Part shown: piece by piece, positions 49,557 to 58,029 of the stretch
How positions within the stretch are numbered: the stretch's first letter is position 1
How the letters are laid out: each line of letters opens with the position of its first letter
Source of the DNA: Streptomyces griseocarneus
Lineage (GTDB): Bacteria; Actinomycetota; Actinomycetes; Streptomycetales; Streptomycetaceae
DNA: 64,000 nucleotides
Direction of reading: 5' to 3'
Assembly (NCBI GenBank): GCA_003674045.1
Contig: PENC01000005.1
Coordinates: 310,001-374,000 of the forward strand
Notes under the pieces: model-generated
Seen by the model: only the letters and a program-made list of their open reading frames with translations
What the model was told of the DNA's origin: nothing
Databases searched by the model: none
Made by a program: the position numbers and the translations under genes

Positions 49557-51395
49557 ATGAACCCGCTGACCCCGTTGAACCCGCCGGCCACCCGGACGAG
49601 ACCCCGCTCCGGAGCCCGCCTCCGTGCCGCCGCCGTGGCCCTGGCGGCCGGAGCCCTGGTGCTCTCCGCGTGCAGCAGCGGAGGCGGAGGCGGCGGGAAC
49701 GGCGGCGGCAAGGACGAAGGGCCCGGCGCGGACAAGAACAAGGCGTCGAACTACTCGATCGGTACCAAGGCGGACTCCACCGGCCCCGCCCCCGAGGTGC
49801 CCGGCGCCAAGAAGGGCGGCACCGTCGGCGTCCTCCAGCGCGACGCCTTCCAGCACCTGGACCCGGGGCAGATCTACTACAGCGACATGCTCGCCAACCA
49901 GATGCTCTACAACCGCTCGCTGACCTCGTACAAATTCGACGACCAGGGCAAGGTGAAGCTCGTCGGCGACCTCGCCACCGACGCGGGCGCGTCCTCCGAC
50001 GGCGGGAAGACCTGGACGTTCACCCTCAAGGACGGGATCAGGTTCGAGGACGGCTCGCCGATCACCTCGCAGGACGTCCGCTGGGGCATCGAGCGGCTCT
50101 ACGCCTCCTTCGAGACAGAGGGCCCGCAGTACATCCCGCAGTGGCTCTCCGGGGACGGGACCGCCTTCCGCAAGGCGCTGCCGGACGGCCCGTACAAGGG
50201 CAAGCACCTGCCGTCCTCGGTGCTGGACACCCCGGACGACAAGACGATCGTCTTCCACTTCCTGGCCCCGCACGCCGACGCCCCCTTCGCGACGGCGATG
50301 CCCAACATCGGCCCGGTCAAGGCCGCCAAGGACACCCAGCAGAAGTACGACAACGCACCCTTCTCCACCGGCCCCTACAAGGTCGCCGACTACAAGAACG
50401 GCAAGTCGCTGACGCTGGTGCGCAACGACCAGTGGGACCCGAAGACGGACCCCATCCGGCACCAGTACGCGGACCGGTTCGAGATCAGCGTCGGCCACCA
50501 GTTCCCCGACTCCACCCGCCGCTTCCTCGCCGACCAGGGCAGCGACAAGAACACCATGTCGTACACCAACGCCGTGGCCCCCGAGATGACCCAGAAGGTC
50601 CTCGACCAGCCGGACACCAAGTCCCGCCGCTTCCTGGAGATCCAGCCGTACGTCGACTACATCAGCTTCAACATGGACCGGCTGAAGGACGTGAAGGTCC
50701 GCAAGGCCCTCGCGTACGCGATGCCCAACGGGCAGATCCTCCAGCAGATGGGCGGCGCGCCCGCGGGCACGATCGCCACCAACTACCTCTCCCCCGCGAT
50801 GGACGGCTACAAGCCCACCGACCCGTACGGCAAGAAGGCCAAGCCCGCCGGTGACACCGACAGGGCCCGGCAGCTGCTCAAGGAGGCGGGCAAGGAGGGC
50901 CAGGAGATCGTCTTCGCCTATGCGAACACGGACACCTGGCAGAAGGTCGCCGTGGTCATCACCCAGGCCCTGGAACGGGCGGGGTTCAAGGTACAGAAGA
51001 AGGAGATCGACGCCAACACCTACCGGTCGGCGATCGCCGAGGTGAAGAACAAGTTCGACATCTACCGCTCGTCGTGGGGCGCGGACTGGCCCGTCTCCTC
51101 GACCGTGGTGCCCCCGCTCTTCGACGGACGTCAGATCGCGGACGGCGGCCAGAACTACGGGCACCTCGACGACCCCGCGGTCAACAAGGAGATCGACCGG
51201 ATCAACGCGATCCCGGACGTGAAGAAGGCCGCGCCCGAGTGGCAGAAGCTCGCCGACAAGATCTTCACGGACGACGTGCCGGGCGTGCCGACCTTCTACA
51301 ACAACCAGTTCTCGCTGTGGGGCTCGAACCTCGGCGGGGTCCGCTACCAGCCGGTCTACGGCGTCGCCGACCCGACGGGCGTCTACGTCAAGTGA
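49557..51395 (+). CDS. Peptide ABC importer substrate-binding lipoprotein
   Basis: 612 residues from ATG 49557. The signal peptide ends in lipobox LSACSS near residue 36-41, followed by a Gly-rich linker, so the protein is lipid-anchored outside the membrane. The SBP_bac_5 fold is shown by GGTVGVLQRDAFQHLDPGQIYYSD, SYKFDDQGKVKLVGDLATD, TWTFTLKDGIRFEDGSPITSQDVRWGIERL, and YVDYISFNMDRLKDVKVRKAL. Length fits BldKB-like oligopeptide receptors. It is the second gene of the operon, 83 bases after the first permease gene. Confidence 0.94.
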   Translation: MNPLTPLNPPATRTRPRSGARLRAAAVALAAGALVLSACSSGGGGGGNGGGKDEGPGADKNKASNYSIGTKADSTGPAPEVPGAKKGGTVGVLQRDAFQHLDPGQIYYSDMLANQMLYNRSLTSYKFDDQGKVKLVGDLATDAGASSDGGKTWTFTLKDGIRFEDGSPITSQDVRWGIERLYASFETEGPQYIPQWLSGDGTAFRKALPDGPYKGKHLPSSVLDTPDDKTIVFHFLAPHADAPFATAMPNIGPVKAAKDTQQKYDNAPFSTGPYKVADYKNGKSLTLVRNDQWDPKTDPIRHQYADRFEISVGHQFPDSTRRFLADQGSDKNTMSYTNAVAPEMTQKVLDQPDTKSRRFLEIQPYVDYISFNMDRLKDVKVRKALAYAMPNGQILQQMGGAPAGTIATNYLSPAMDGYKPTDPYGKKAKPAGDTDRARQLLKEAGKEGQEIVFAYANTDTWQKVAVVITQALERAGFKVQKKEIDANTYRSAIAEVKNKFDIYRSSWGADWPVSSTVVPPLFDGRQIADGGQNYGHLDDPAVNKEIDRINAIPDVKKAAPEWQKLADKIFTDDVPGVPTFYNNQFSLWGSNLGGVRYQPVYGVADPTGVYVK

Positions 51396-51457
51396 CAGCC
51401 GGCATCCGACACGTCACGTGACACCCGGCGCGTGACAGGGGACCGGGAGGACGGCCC

Positions 51458-52435
51458 ATGCTTCGCTTCCTCGCCCGCCGCTCGCTCGGCGCGCTCGTCA
51501 TCATCCTGCTGATCAGCGCGATCACCTTTCTGCTGTTCTTCGCGCTGCCCTCGCAGCCGGCCCTGATGTCCTGCGGCAAGAACTGCACCCCGGACGCCAT
51601 CGCCGTCATCAACAAGAACCTCGGCCTCGACCAGCCGGTGCCCGTGCAGTACTGGCACTACATGACGGGCATCTTCATGGGCCGCGACTTCTCCGTGGGC
51701 CACTGCCCGGCGCCCTGCTTCGGCTACTCCTTCTCCAATCAGCAGCCGGTCTGGGGCACGATCGTGGACCGTTTCCCGACGACCCTGTCGATCACACTCG
51801 GCGGCGCGGCCGCCTTCCTCGTCGTGGGCGTCGGCATCGGCATGCTCGCCGCCGCCTTCCGGGGCACCTGGGTCGACAAGTTCTTCAGCTCGCTGTCGCT
51901 GGTGGGCAACGCCCTCCAGATCTATTTCGTGGGGGTCGTCGCGCTCGCCGTCCTCGTCAGCGGACTGCACTGGATGGACAACCCCGCCTATTACCCCATC
52001 ACCCGGAACCCCGGGAAATGGTTCATGGGGATGCTCATCCCCTGGCTGGTGCTCTCCATCATCTTCATCGCCAACTACAGCAGGATGACGCGTTCGCAGA
52101 TGATCGAGCAGCTGGGAGAGGACCACGTACGCACCGCGAAAGCCAAGGGGCTCTCGCGTCGGACCGTCTTCTTCCGCTATGCCTGGCGGGGGGCGATGGC
52201 GCCGATCGTCACCATCTTCGGCATCGATCTGGGCTCGCTCTTCGGCGGGGCGATCATCACGGAATTCACCTTCAGCCTGCACGGCCTGGGCCGGCTCGCG
52301 GTGTCCTCGGTGAACGAGACGGATCTGCCGACGCTGATGGCGGTGATGCTGGTCGGCTGCACGGCGATCGTGGTGGCGAACATCGTGGTGGACGCGGCAT
52401 ACGCACTCATCGACCCGCGCGTACGGCTCGCCTGA
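51458..52435 (+). CDS. Peptide ABC importer permease (DppB/OppB type)
   Basis: 325 residues from ATG 51458 with GGGAGG upstream. It opens with FLARRSLGALVIILLISAITFLLFFALP, the DppB signature, and has a periplasmic insertion with four cysteines (SCGKNC and HCPAPC) that may form disulfides; that is unusual for OppB. The EAA loop is EDHVRTAKAKGLSRRTVFFRYAWRGAMAPIV, and the last helix is VMLVGCTAIVVANIVVDAAYALIDPRVRL. It pairs with the DppC-type permease to form the channel. A dispersed repeat follows within the operon. Confidence 0.93.
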   Translation: MLRFLARRSLGALVIILLISAITFLLFFALPSQPALMSCGKNCTPDAIAVINKNLGLDQPVPVQYWHYMTGIFMGRDFSVGHCPAPCFGYSFSNQQPVWGTIVDRFPTTLSITLGGAAAFLVVGVGIGMLAAAFRGTWVDKFFSSLSLVGNALQIYFVGVVALAVLVSGLHWMDNPAYYPITRNPGKWFMGMLIPWLVLSIIFIANYSRMTRSQMIEQLGEDHVRTAKAKGLSRRTVFFRYAWRGAMAPIVTIFGIDLGSLFGGAIITEFTFSLHGLGRLAVSSVNETDLPTLMAVMLVGCTAIVVANIVVDAAYALIDPRVRLA

Positions 52436-52477
52436 CCGGCGGGGCGCCCGGACAGCGGGTCGGCAGCGTCGATCGGC

Positions 52478-52536
52478 GCCTGCGGGCCGGTGGGGGCTGG
52501 TCGCGCAGTTCCCCGCGCCCCTTGCGGGGCGCGGCA
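52478..52536 (+). repeat. Dispersed intergenic hairpin repeat, copy 14, inside an operon
   Basis: ctgcgggccggtgggggct, exact core, ccccttgcggggcg. It lies between the second permease and first ATPase genes and may weaken or attenuate transcription into them. Confidence 0.88.
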
Positions 52537-52562
52537 CTTCTACAAGATCGCTCAGGAGAAAA

Positions 52563-53591
52563 ATGGCCACAACCCCGGATGCCTTTCTCACCGTACGGGA
52601 CCTCTCCGTGCGCTTCCGTACCGAGGACGGCGTCGTGCGGGCCGTCGACCGGGTCGGCTTCGAGCTGGAGCGCGGACGCACGCTCGGCATCGTCGGCGAG
52701 TCCGGCTCCGGGAAATCCGTCACCAGCCTCTCCGTCCTCGGACTGCACGACCCGCGCCACACCGAGATCGAGGGCGAGATAACGCTCGACGGCCAGGTAT
52801 TGACCAGCGCCCCGGAATCCGTGCTGGAGAAGCTGCGCGGCAACAAGATGGCGATGGTCTTCCAGGACTCGCTCACCGCGCTCTCCCCCTACTACACGGT
52901 GGGCCGCCAGATAGCCGAGCCGTTCCGCAAGCACACCGGGGCGTCGCGGCGCGAGGCCCGGCAGCGCGCGGTCGAGATGCTCGACAAGGTCGGCATCCCC
53001 AACGCGCGGCTCCGCGTCGACGACTACCCGCACCAGTTCTCCGGCGGCATGCGGCAGCGCGCGATGATCGCCATGGCCCTCGTCTGCGACCCCGAGCTGC
53101 TGATCGCCGACGAGCCGACGACGGCCCTCGACGTGACCGTGCAGGCGCAGATCCTCGACCTGCTCATGGACCTCCAGCAGCAGACCGGCTCCGCGATCGT
53201 GCTCATCACCCACGACCTGGGCGTCGTCGCCCACACCGTGGACGAGCTGCTGGTGATGTACGCGGGCCGGGTCGTCGAGCGCGGCACCGTCGACGAGGTG
53301 CTGCGCGCGCCCCGGCACCCGTACACCTGGGGCCTGCTGGGCTCGATGCCGCGCCTGGAGTCGGACGTCGACGAGCCCCTCGTCCCCATCCCCGGCAGCC
53401 CGCCGAGCCTGCTGTCACCCCCGCCCGGCTGCCCCTTCCACCCGCGCTGCGCGTACGCGGCCGAGGTGCCCGACGACCGCTGCCGCACGGAACGCCCCGA
53501 GCTCCGGCCGGGCCGGGCCGCCGCCTGCCACCTGCCGAGGGATCGCCAACAGGCCGTCTTCACCGAGCAGATCGCCCCGCGACTGAGCTGA
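52563..53591 (+). CDS. Peptide ABC importer ATPase (DppD/OppD type)
   Basis: 342 residues from ATG 52563, with AGGAGAA upstream. Walker A GESGSGKSV near residue 45, Q-loop FQDSLTALSP, signature FSGGMRQRA, Walker B LIADEPTTALD and H-loop LITHDLGVVAH are all intact. The C-terminal oligo_HPY zone is seen in PPGCPFHPRCAYAAEVPDDRC with cysteines of the Fe-S-like site of this family. It powers uptake together with the next ATPase. Confidence 0.94.
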   Translation: MATTPDAFLTVRDLSVRFRTEDGVVRAVDRVGFELERGRTLGIVGESGSGKSVTSLSVLGLHDPRHTEIEGEITLDGQVLTSAPESVLEKLRGNKMAMVFQDSLTALSPYYTVGRQIAEPFRKHTGASRREARQRAVEMLDKVGIPNARLRVDDYPHQFSGGMRQRAMIAMALVCDPELLIADEPTTALDVTVQAQILDLLMDLQQQTGSAIVLITHDLGVVAHTVDELLVMYAGRVVERGTVDEVLRAPRHPYTWGLLGSMPRLESDVDEPLVPIPGSPPSLLSPPPGCPFHPRCAYAAEVPDDRCRTERPELRPGRAAACHLPRDRQQAVFTEQIAPRLS

Positions 53592-53603
53592 GGAGTTGTC
53601 CCC

Positions 53604-54614
53604 ATGAGTGACACGGTGTCGCGGGGCGAGCCGCTGCTCGTCGCCGAGGGCCTGACCAAACACTTCCCCGTCATGGGCGGCTTCCCGTTCCGACGCCGGG
53701 TCGGTGCCGTACAGGCCGTGGACAAGATCGACCTGACCGTACGGGCAGGCGAGAGCTTCGGCCTCGTCGGCGAGTCGGGCTGCGGCAAGTCCACCACCGG
53801 CCGGCTCCTCACCCGCCTCCTGGAACCCACTGCGGGCCGCATCAGCTACCGCGGCCGCGACATCACCCATGCCCGCCGCACGGAGCTCGCCCCCATCCGC
53901 TCCGAGATCCAGATGATCTTCCAGGACCCGTACTCGTCACTGAACCCGAGACAGACGGTGGGCCGCATCATCTCCGGCCCCATGGAAATCAACGACATCC
54001 GGCCGGCGGGCGGGAGGGAGGCGCGCGTCCGCGAACTCCTCGAAATCGTCGGCCTCAACCCCGAGCACTACAACCGCTTCCCCCACGAATTCTCGGGCGG
54101 CCAGCGGCAACGTATTGGTGTGGCCCGCGCTTTGGCCCTGGAACCGAGGCTGGTGGTGGCGGACGAACCGGTCTCCGCGCTGGACGTCTCGATCCAAGCG
54201 CAAGTGGTGAACCTGCTGCGGTCGCTACAGCGGGACCTGGGCATCGCGTTCCTTTTCATCGCCCATGACTTGGCCGTGGTACGGCATTTCTCGCAGCGGG
54301 TGGCGGTGATGTACCTGGGGAAAATCGTGGAGACGGGATCGCGGGACGACATCTACCGCAGCCCGCGCCACCCGTACACACACGCGCTTCTGTCGGCGGT
54401 CCCGGAAGGCGTGACGGCTTCGCCGTCCCCCAGACGGGAACGCATCCGCCTGACGGGCGACGTCCCGTCCCCCATCCTCCCGCCGTCGGGCTGCCGCTTC
54501 CGCACACGGTGTTGGAAGGCGACGGATCTGTGCGCGGCGGAGGAGCCGCCGCTGGCACAGGTGGACGGCAGCTCGGGGTCACATTTGACGGCTTGCCACT
54601 TCCCGGAGCCGTGA
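53604..54614 (+). CDS. Peptide ABC importer ATPase (DppF/OppF type)
   Basis: 336 residues from ATG 53604 (GAGGAG eight bases upstream, 12 bases after the previous stop). Walker A GESGCGKST, Q-loop FQDPYSSLNPRQ, signature FSGGQRQRI, Walker B VVADEPVSALD and H-loop FIAHDLAVVRHFS. The oligo_HPY segment SGCRFRTRCWKATDLCAAEEP is at the end. It is the last gene of the operon. The last 500 bases (54,050-54,614) look slightly less G/C-rich than the first, near the island border. Confidence 0.94.
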   Translation: MSDTVSRGEPLLVAEGLTKHFPVMGGFPFRRRVGAVQAVDKIDLTVRAGESFGLVGESGCGKSTTGRLLTRLLEPTAGRISYRGRDITHARRTELAPIRSEIQMIFQDPYSSLNPRQTVGRIISGPMEINDIRPAGGREARVRELLEIVGLNPEHYNRFPHEFSGGQRQRIGVARALALEPRLVVADEPVSALDVSIQAQVVNLLRSLQRDLGIAFLFIAHDLAVVRHFSQRVAVMYLGKIVETGSRDDIYRSPRHPYTHALLSAVPEGVTASPSPRRERIRLTGDVPSPILPPSGCRFRTRCWKATDLCAAEEPPLAQVDGSSGSHLTACHFPEP

Positions 54615-54727
54615 CAGTAGGATTCCGGCCACTTACCCCCGCATCCCGACGGAATACGACCCTGGTCAACTCGCCCACGCCGTCGCTACCTTCACCTCAT
54701 TCACCATCTGCCACAAATTGGAGCTGA

Positions 54728-54946
54728 ATGATGCGACGCCGCCTGATTTCCCTCGCACTGCTGGGTTCCGCCCTCACGGGCCTGGGCCTCGCGGGCGCCG
54801 GAACCGCCTCGGCCGCCCCGGCCACCGTCTCCGGCATCCAGTACGTGAGTCCCCAGGAGTGCGTGGCGGGGGGCGGCCAGATCACCTTCCACTACATCTT
54901 CCTCGGCTGCAGCGGCGGCAAGTACGACGGCTACCGCATAGGCTGA
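54728..54946 (+). CDS. Tiny secreted protein
   Basis: 72 residues from ATG 54728 (ATG 54731 is possible), with GGAG a few bases upstream. The signal peptide MMRRRLISLALLGSALTGLGLAGAGTASA-A leaves a mature peptide of about 43 residues with two cysteines (SPQECVAGGG and FLGCSGGKY), which could form one disulfide. It is similar in style to the Streptomyces small exported peptides of unknown role. It lies at the left border of the island and ends one base before the stop of the convergent DUF397 gene. Confidence 0.7.
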   Translation: MMRRRLISLALLGSALTGLGLAGAGTASAAPATVSGIQYVSPQECVAGGGQITFHYIFLGCSGGKYDGYRIG

Positions 54947-54947
54947 G

Positions 54948-55169
54948 CTACGCGCCTCGCACGCCGCCTCTGACGCCGGTCACGAAGGTGGACCAGGCAC
55001 CCGTCGGCATGGAGAGCGCGGGGCCGCCACCGGCCTTGCTGTCCCGGATGGGGACGGCGCCGGACAACAACACGAGGCTGCGGGCGACCTCCACGCAGTT
55101 GCCACCGGTTCCGCCGCTGTAGCTGGACTTGGTCCACTCAACGCCGGATATGGCGGGTGCATTGCTCAT
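54948..55169 (-). CDS. DUF397 protein, copy A
   Basis: 73 residues from ATG 55169 with GGAGGGG upstream. Family hallmark WTKSSYSGGTGGNCVEVARS and RDSKAGGGPALSMPTGAWSTFV are clear. DUF397 proteins act with an adjacent XRE/DUF5753 regulator (as BldB-like or WhiJ-type sets), controlling development or secondary metabolism in an unknown way. It is closely similar to copy B, 101 bases upstream, so the pair arose by tandem duplication. Three-codon tail GGVRGA differs from copy B. Confidence 0.88.
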   Translation of the reverse strand: MSNAPAISGVEWTKSSYSGGTGGNCVEVARSLVLLSGAVPIRDSKAGGGPALSMPTGAWSTFVTGVRGGVRGA

Positions 55170-55228
55170 TTCGGTAGCCCCTCCATCACCTATGACCAAT
55201 CACCCGCACTGTCGCAGCTTTCACGCCA

Positions 55229-55263
55229 AGAGCCCCGGCCCGCCGACAACAGGCCAGGGCTCT
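55229..55263 (-). terminator. Hairpin after DUF397 copy B
   Basis: agagccccggcc (55229-55240) pairs with ggccagggctct (55252-55263) with one mismatch. It stands between the two DUF397 genes and should partly separate their transcription. Confidence 0.6.
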
Positions 55264-55269
55264 TACGCT

Positions 55270-55482
55270 TTACTGCCCCTCTCTGACGCTGGTCACGAAT
55301 GAGGACCAGGCACCCGTCGGTATGGAGAGGGCGGGCCCGCCATCGGACTTACTGTCCCGGACGGGGACGGCGCCGGATGGCGATGCGAGGCTGCGGGCGG
55401 CCTCCACGCACTGGCCGCCGGTTCCGCCGCTGTAGCTCGACTTCTCCCATATCGCAGAAGGGAAGTCCGGAACGGTGCTCAT
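55270..55482 (-). CDS. DUF397 protein, copy B
   Basis: 70 residues from ATG 55482 with AAGGAGA upstream. It has WEKSSYSGGTGGQCVEAARS and RDSKSDGGPALSIPTGAWSSFV and is thus a paralogue of copy A. The first 134 bases are also read, in another frame, by the end of the upstream XRE gene, an overlap much longer than the usual ATGA contact of such pairs. Confidence 0.88.
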   Translation of the reverse strand: MSTVPDFPSAIWEKSSYSGGTGGQCVEAARSLASPSGAVPVRDSKSDGGPALSIPTGAWSSFVTSVREGQ

Positions 55483-56290
55483 GAGTGATCTCCTTGAGGA
55501 TTTCGCGAATCAGTTCCTTGGACCGCTCGGGCGACAGCGCGTCAGCACGTAGCCGGTCATAGACGTCCTGCGCCTCTGTGACGGCAGAGGGCGTCTCGTC
55601 CACCTTCGAGTGATGCCGAATCTCTTCGTACAAGACAGTAGGGCCGCCGTCCCGAGGAGTCAGCAAGGTGAAGGGCAAGTGCGCAGCCGACGCACCCACC
55701 GCGCTCGGAAGTACCTGGACGGTGACAGTTGGGGCCTCAGCCTCTGCCAGCAGGTGCTCAAGCTGCTCCCCCATCGTCGCCGCGCCGCCAACGATCATAC
55801 GTAGCGTGGCCTCCATGAGGACCACCCAAAGGCGTGGGGGAGTTGCACGCTCTATCACACCGTGTCGAGCCAACCGGGACTCTACGCGCGCCCTGATCTG
55901 CGCTGATCCCTCCCGTGGGTACGCTGCACGGAAGGTGGCTTCCGCGTACGCGGGCGTCTGCAGCATCCCCATGATGAACGTCGTCGAAAAGTCCTCGATG
56001 ACCGCAGCCTGACGCTCAAGGTTGATGTACGGCACGAACCACTCCGGATGACCACCATCCGCAATCCTGCGGTGCAGCCGGAGGAAATACCCGGAGGTTC
56101 CGAAGAAGCGGTCGCATCCCTCGGCGAAGAGCTCCGACCCGAGCGTGTGCCCCTTCTCCACTTTGCACACGTACGGAGCCTTGTAACCGGTCGCCACCGC
56201 CAGCTCCTCCTGCGTCGCACCCGCATGCTCCCGGGCGAACTTCACTTCGGCCCCGTAGAAGGACGGACCATCCTTCATCCCTTCGGACAC
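55349..56290 (-). CDS. XRE-family regulator with DUF5753 domain, extended C-terminus
   Basis: About 313 residues from GTG 56290, chosen because GGGAG lies six bases upstream (GTG 56311 is longer). The HTH is FAREHAGATQEELAVATGYKAPYVCKVEKGHTLGS. The DUF5753 ligand-like domain is seen in FIMGMLQTPAYAEATFRAAYP and TVTVQVLPSAVGASAAHLPFTLL. After ILKEITHEH the frame continues 40 residues of Arg-rich sequence inside DUF397 copy B. A one-base shift would give a TGA in ATGA contact with the DUF397 start, so a frameshift or sequencing error is possible. Confidence 0.87.
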   Translation of the reverse strand: MSEGMKDGPSFYGAEVKFAREHAGATQEELAVATGYKAPYVCKVEKGHTLGSELFAEGCDRFFGTSGYFLRLHRRIADGGHPEWFVPYINLERQAAVIEDFSTTFIMGMLQTPAYAEATFRAAYPREGSAQIRARVESRLARHGVIERATPPRLWVVLMEATLRMIVGGAATMGEQLEHLLAEAEAPTVTVQVLPSAVGASAAHLPFTLLTPRDGGPTVLYEEIRHHSKVDETPSAVTEAQDVYDRLRADALSPERSKELIREILKEITHEHRSGLPFCDMGEVELQRRNRRPVRGGRPQPRIAIRRRPRPGQ

Positions 56291-56424
56291 ACTCAACTCC
56301 CGTGTTTCCACTGCTGCTTGGAAACATCAAAGCACTGTTCACCGTGCCCGTGCCGCGCAAACCTTGGCTTCCTGCAAGGGAGTTGCCCGCCCGACCAGGG
56401 TGGAACACATGAAGGATCGAACGG

Positions 56425-56673
56425 ATGAACAGCACCCCCCAGCCCCCGTGGGTACCCAACATCGGCGACCTCGCCGTCGACACCTCGTCCGCCCGCGCCC
56501 TCGTCGGCGAGGTCATCGGATGGGACGGCACCGAGCTGATCCTGCGCCCCCTGAGCCGCAACGGAAAGCCGTGGCACACCAGCAGCTACCGTCCCGCCGA
56601 GCTGCGCGAAAAACTGCGCGCCAAGCTGGCGGAGGTCAACCGCCGGCATCTCCTCCAGCAGGACACCCACTGA
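56425..56673 (+). CDS. Small XRE-locus-associated protein
   Basis: 82 residues from ATG 56425 (AAGGA upstream), divergent from the XRE gene. It contains IGDLAVDTSSARALVGEVIGWDGTELILRPL, a short beta-barrel-like segment, then a helical end (ELREKLRAKLAEVNRRHLLQQ). I recall similar small proteins beside XRE/DUF397 loci in Streptomyces, with no function known. Its stop TGA shares the A with the ATG of the next gene (TGATG), so the two are coupled. Confidence 0.75.
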   Translation: MNSTPQPPWVPNIGDLAVDTSSARALVGEVIGWDGTELILRPLSRNGKPWHTSSYRPAELREKLRAKLAEVNRRHLLQQDTH

Positions 56674-56885
56674 TGAACGGCGAGGTGATCTCGCTCCCCC
56701 TCTCGTCCGGCCCCGGGGCCGTGGTCGTCGGCGGCGTCACCGACCGGTGCGGCATGTGCGTACGGCTGCGCACCGAGCGATACGCCGCGTGGGCCGCGCG
56801 CGACTACCTCCGGGAGATTGCGGCCCGCCATCACTGGTTCGCCCGCTACGAGAAGGCCCATCAGGACCCCGGAGAAGAGTTCTAG
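56673..56885 (+). CDS. Small CxxC protein, coupled to the preceding gene
   Basis: 70 residues from ATG 56673. A central CGMC pair (VTDRCGMCVRLRTERYAAW) suggests metal or redox binding, followed by an amphipathic helix RDYLREIAARHHWFARYEKAHQ. No signal peptide. I do not recognise it beyond an association with the small gene before it. The 257 bases after the stop are non-coding and of mixed composition. Confidence 0.72.
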   Translation: MNGEVISLPLSSGPGAVVVGGVTDRCGMCVRLRTERYAAWAARDYLREIAARHHWFARYEKAHQDPGEEF

Positions 56886-57142
56886 CAGTTCCACATCAGG
56901 CAACGTTCGCCCTGTAACGTCACCGGAAACTCGTCGAAATAGTCCACCGGACGCGGTCGGTAATGACCCTTTCCCGGCCCCGGAAGGGCACTTGGGCGGG
57001 CACGGGGCCGGAGTCCGGAGTGGGTGCCTCCCGGTCTGCTCCCGGCCTCGCAGCAGGGCACTCCAGTCGTCACGAAACACCGCCTGACCTGGCCTTTCAC
57101 CTCCCTCGCTCTTACGATCGAACTCGGTCGAAGGGAGGCCGG

Positions 57143-57961
57143 ATGGACCGGACCGTACGCACCGTCGAGGATGTTCTCGCGCTCCTGGACGGGCTGTTCA
57201 CAACTGAATCCGAGGTCGGCCGCTTGGCGACCGGCGACGGCAAGGACTTCTGGGACCGCTTCTACGCCGACCGGTCAAGGCCGGTCCCGTTCTTCCCGCC
57301 GAAGCCGGACGAGAACCTGGCCGCCTACCTGGGCCAGGGCCTGATCGCCCCCGGCCGGGCCCTGGACCTGGGGTGCGGGCCGGGCCGCAATGCCCTGTAC
57401 CTCGCCTCGAACGGCTTCGAGGTGGACGCCGTCGACCTCTCCCCCACCGCCGTCGCCTGGGCCGAGGACCGGGCTCACGAGGCCGGAGTCGACGTCCGCT
57501 TCCTGTGCGGTGACGCTTTCGCCCTCTCCGCCATCGAGTTGAGCGGCCCGTACGACCTGGTCGTCGACTCGGGGTGCTTCCACCACCTGCCGCCGCACCG
57601 CCGCGTCAGCTACCTGGCTCTCCTCGACCGCGTCCTGGCCCCCGGCGGTCATCTCGCGCTCACTTGCTTCGCTGCCGGCGAGGGGGGAATGGGGACGGAG
57701 CTCGCCGACGCGGACCTCTACCGTGAACGCGAGTTGCAGGGCGGCCTCGCCTACACACCCGAATCGCTGCGCTGGATCTTCTCCGACCTGGTGCAGGTCG
57801 AACTGCGCCGCATGCGGGAGGAGCCACCCGAGTCGGCACTCTTCGGCATGCCGTTCCTGTGGACCGCGTTGTTCCGTCGGGCCGCGCCCTCTGCCGCAGC
57901 AGGCGACGTTCACCTGTCGTCGCCCTCTCGGCAACCAGAGGGATGGGCTGCAACCCTGTAG
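57143..57961 (+). CDS. SAM-dependent methyltransferase
   Basis: 272 residues from ATG 57143 with GGGAGG upstream. The class I Rossmann fold has motif I ALDLGCGPGRNALYLA at residues 73-88, an acidic VDAVDLSPTAVAWAE and YDLVVDSGCFHHLPPHRR. FWDRFYADRSRPVPFFPPKPDENL before it is a substrate-cap region, as in thiopurine/tellurite-type methyltransferases. The substrate is unknown. The last 30 residues (RRAAPSAAAGDVHLSSPSRQPEGWAATL) look disordered. It stands alone in the island. Confidence 0.87.
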   Translation: MDRTVRTVEDVLALLDGLFTTESEVGRLATGDGKDFWDRFYADRSRPVPFFPPKPDENLAAYLGQGLIAPGRALDLGCGPGRNALYLASNGFEVDAVDLSPTAVAWAEDRAHEAGVDVRFLCGDAFALSAIELSGPYDLVVDSGCFHHLPPHRRVSYLALLDRVLAPGGHLALTCFAAGEGGMGTELADADLYRERELQGGLAYTPESLRWIFSDLVQVELRRMREEPPESALFGMPFLWTALFRRAAPSAAAGDVHLSSPSRQPEGWAATL

Positions 57962-58029
57962 CCGACACGGGCAGCCTCCTCTACTCGCTACTCGGAGGAG
58001 TATCCGCCCCGGACGGGAGGAGACGGCAC

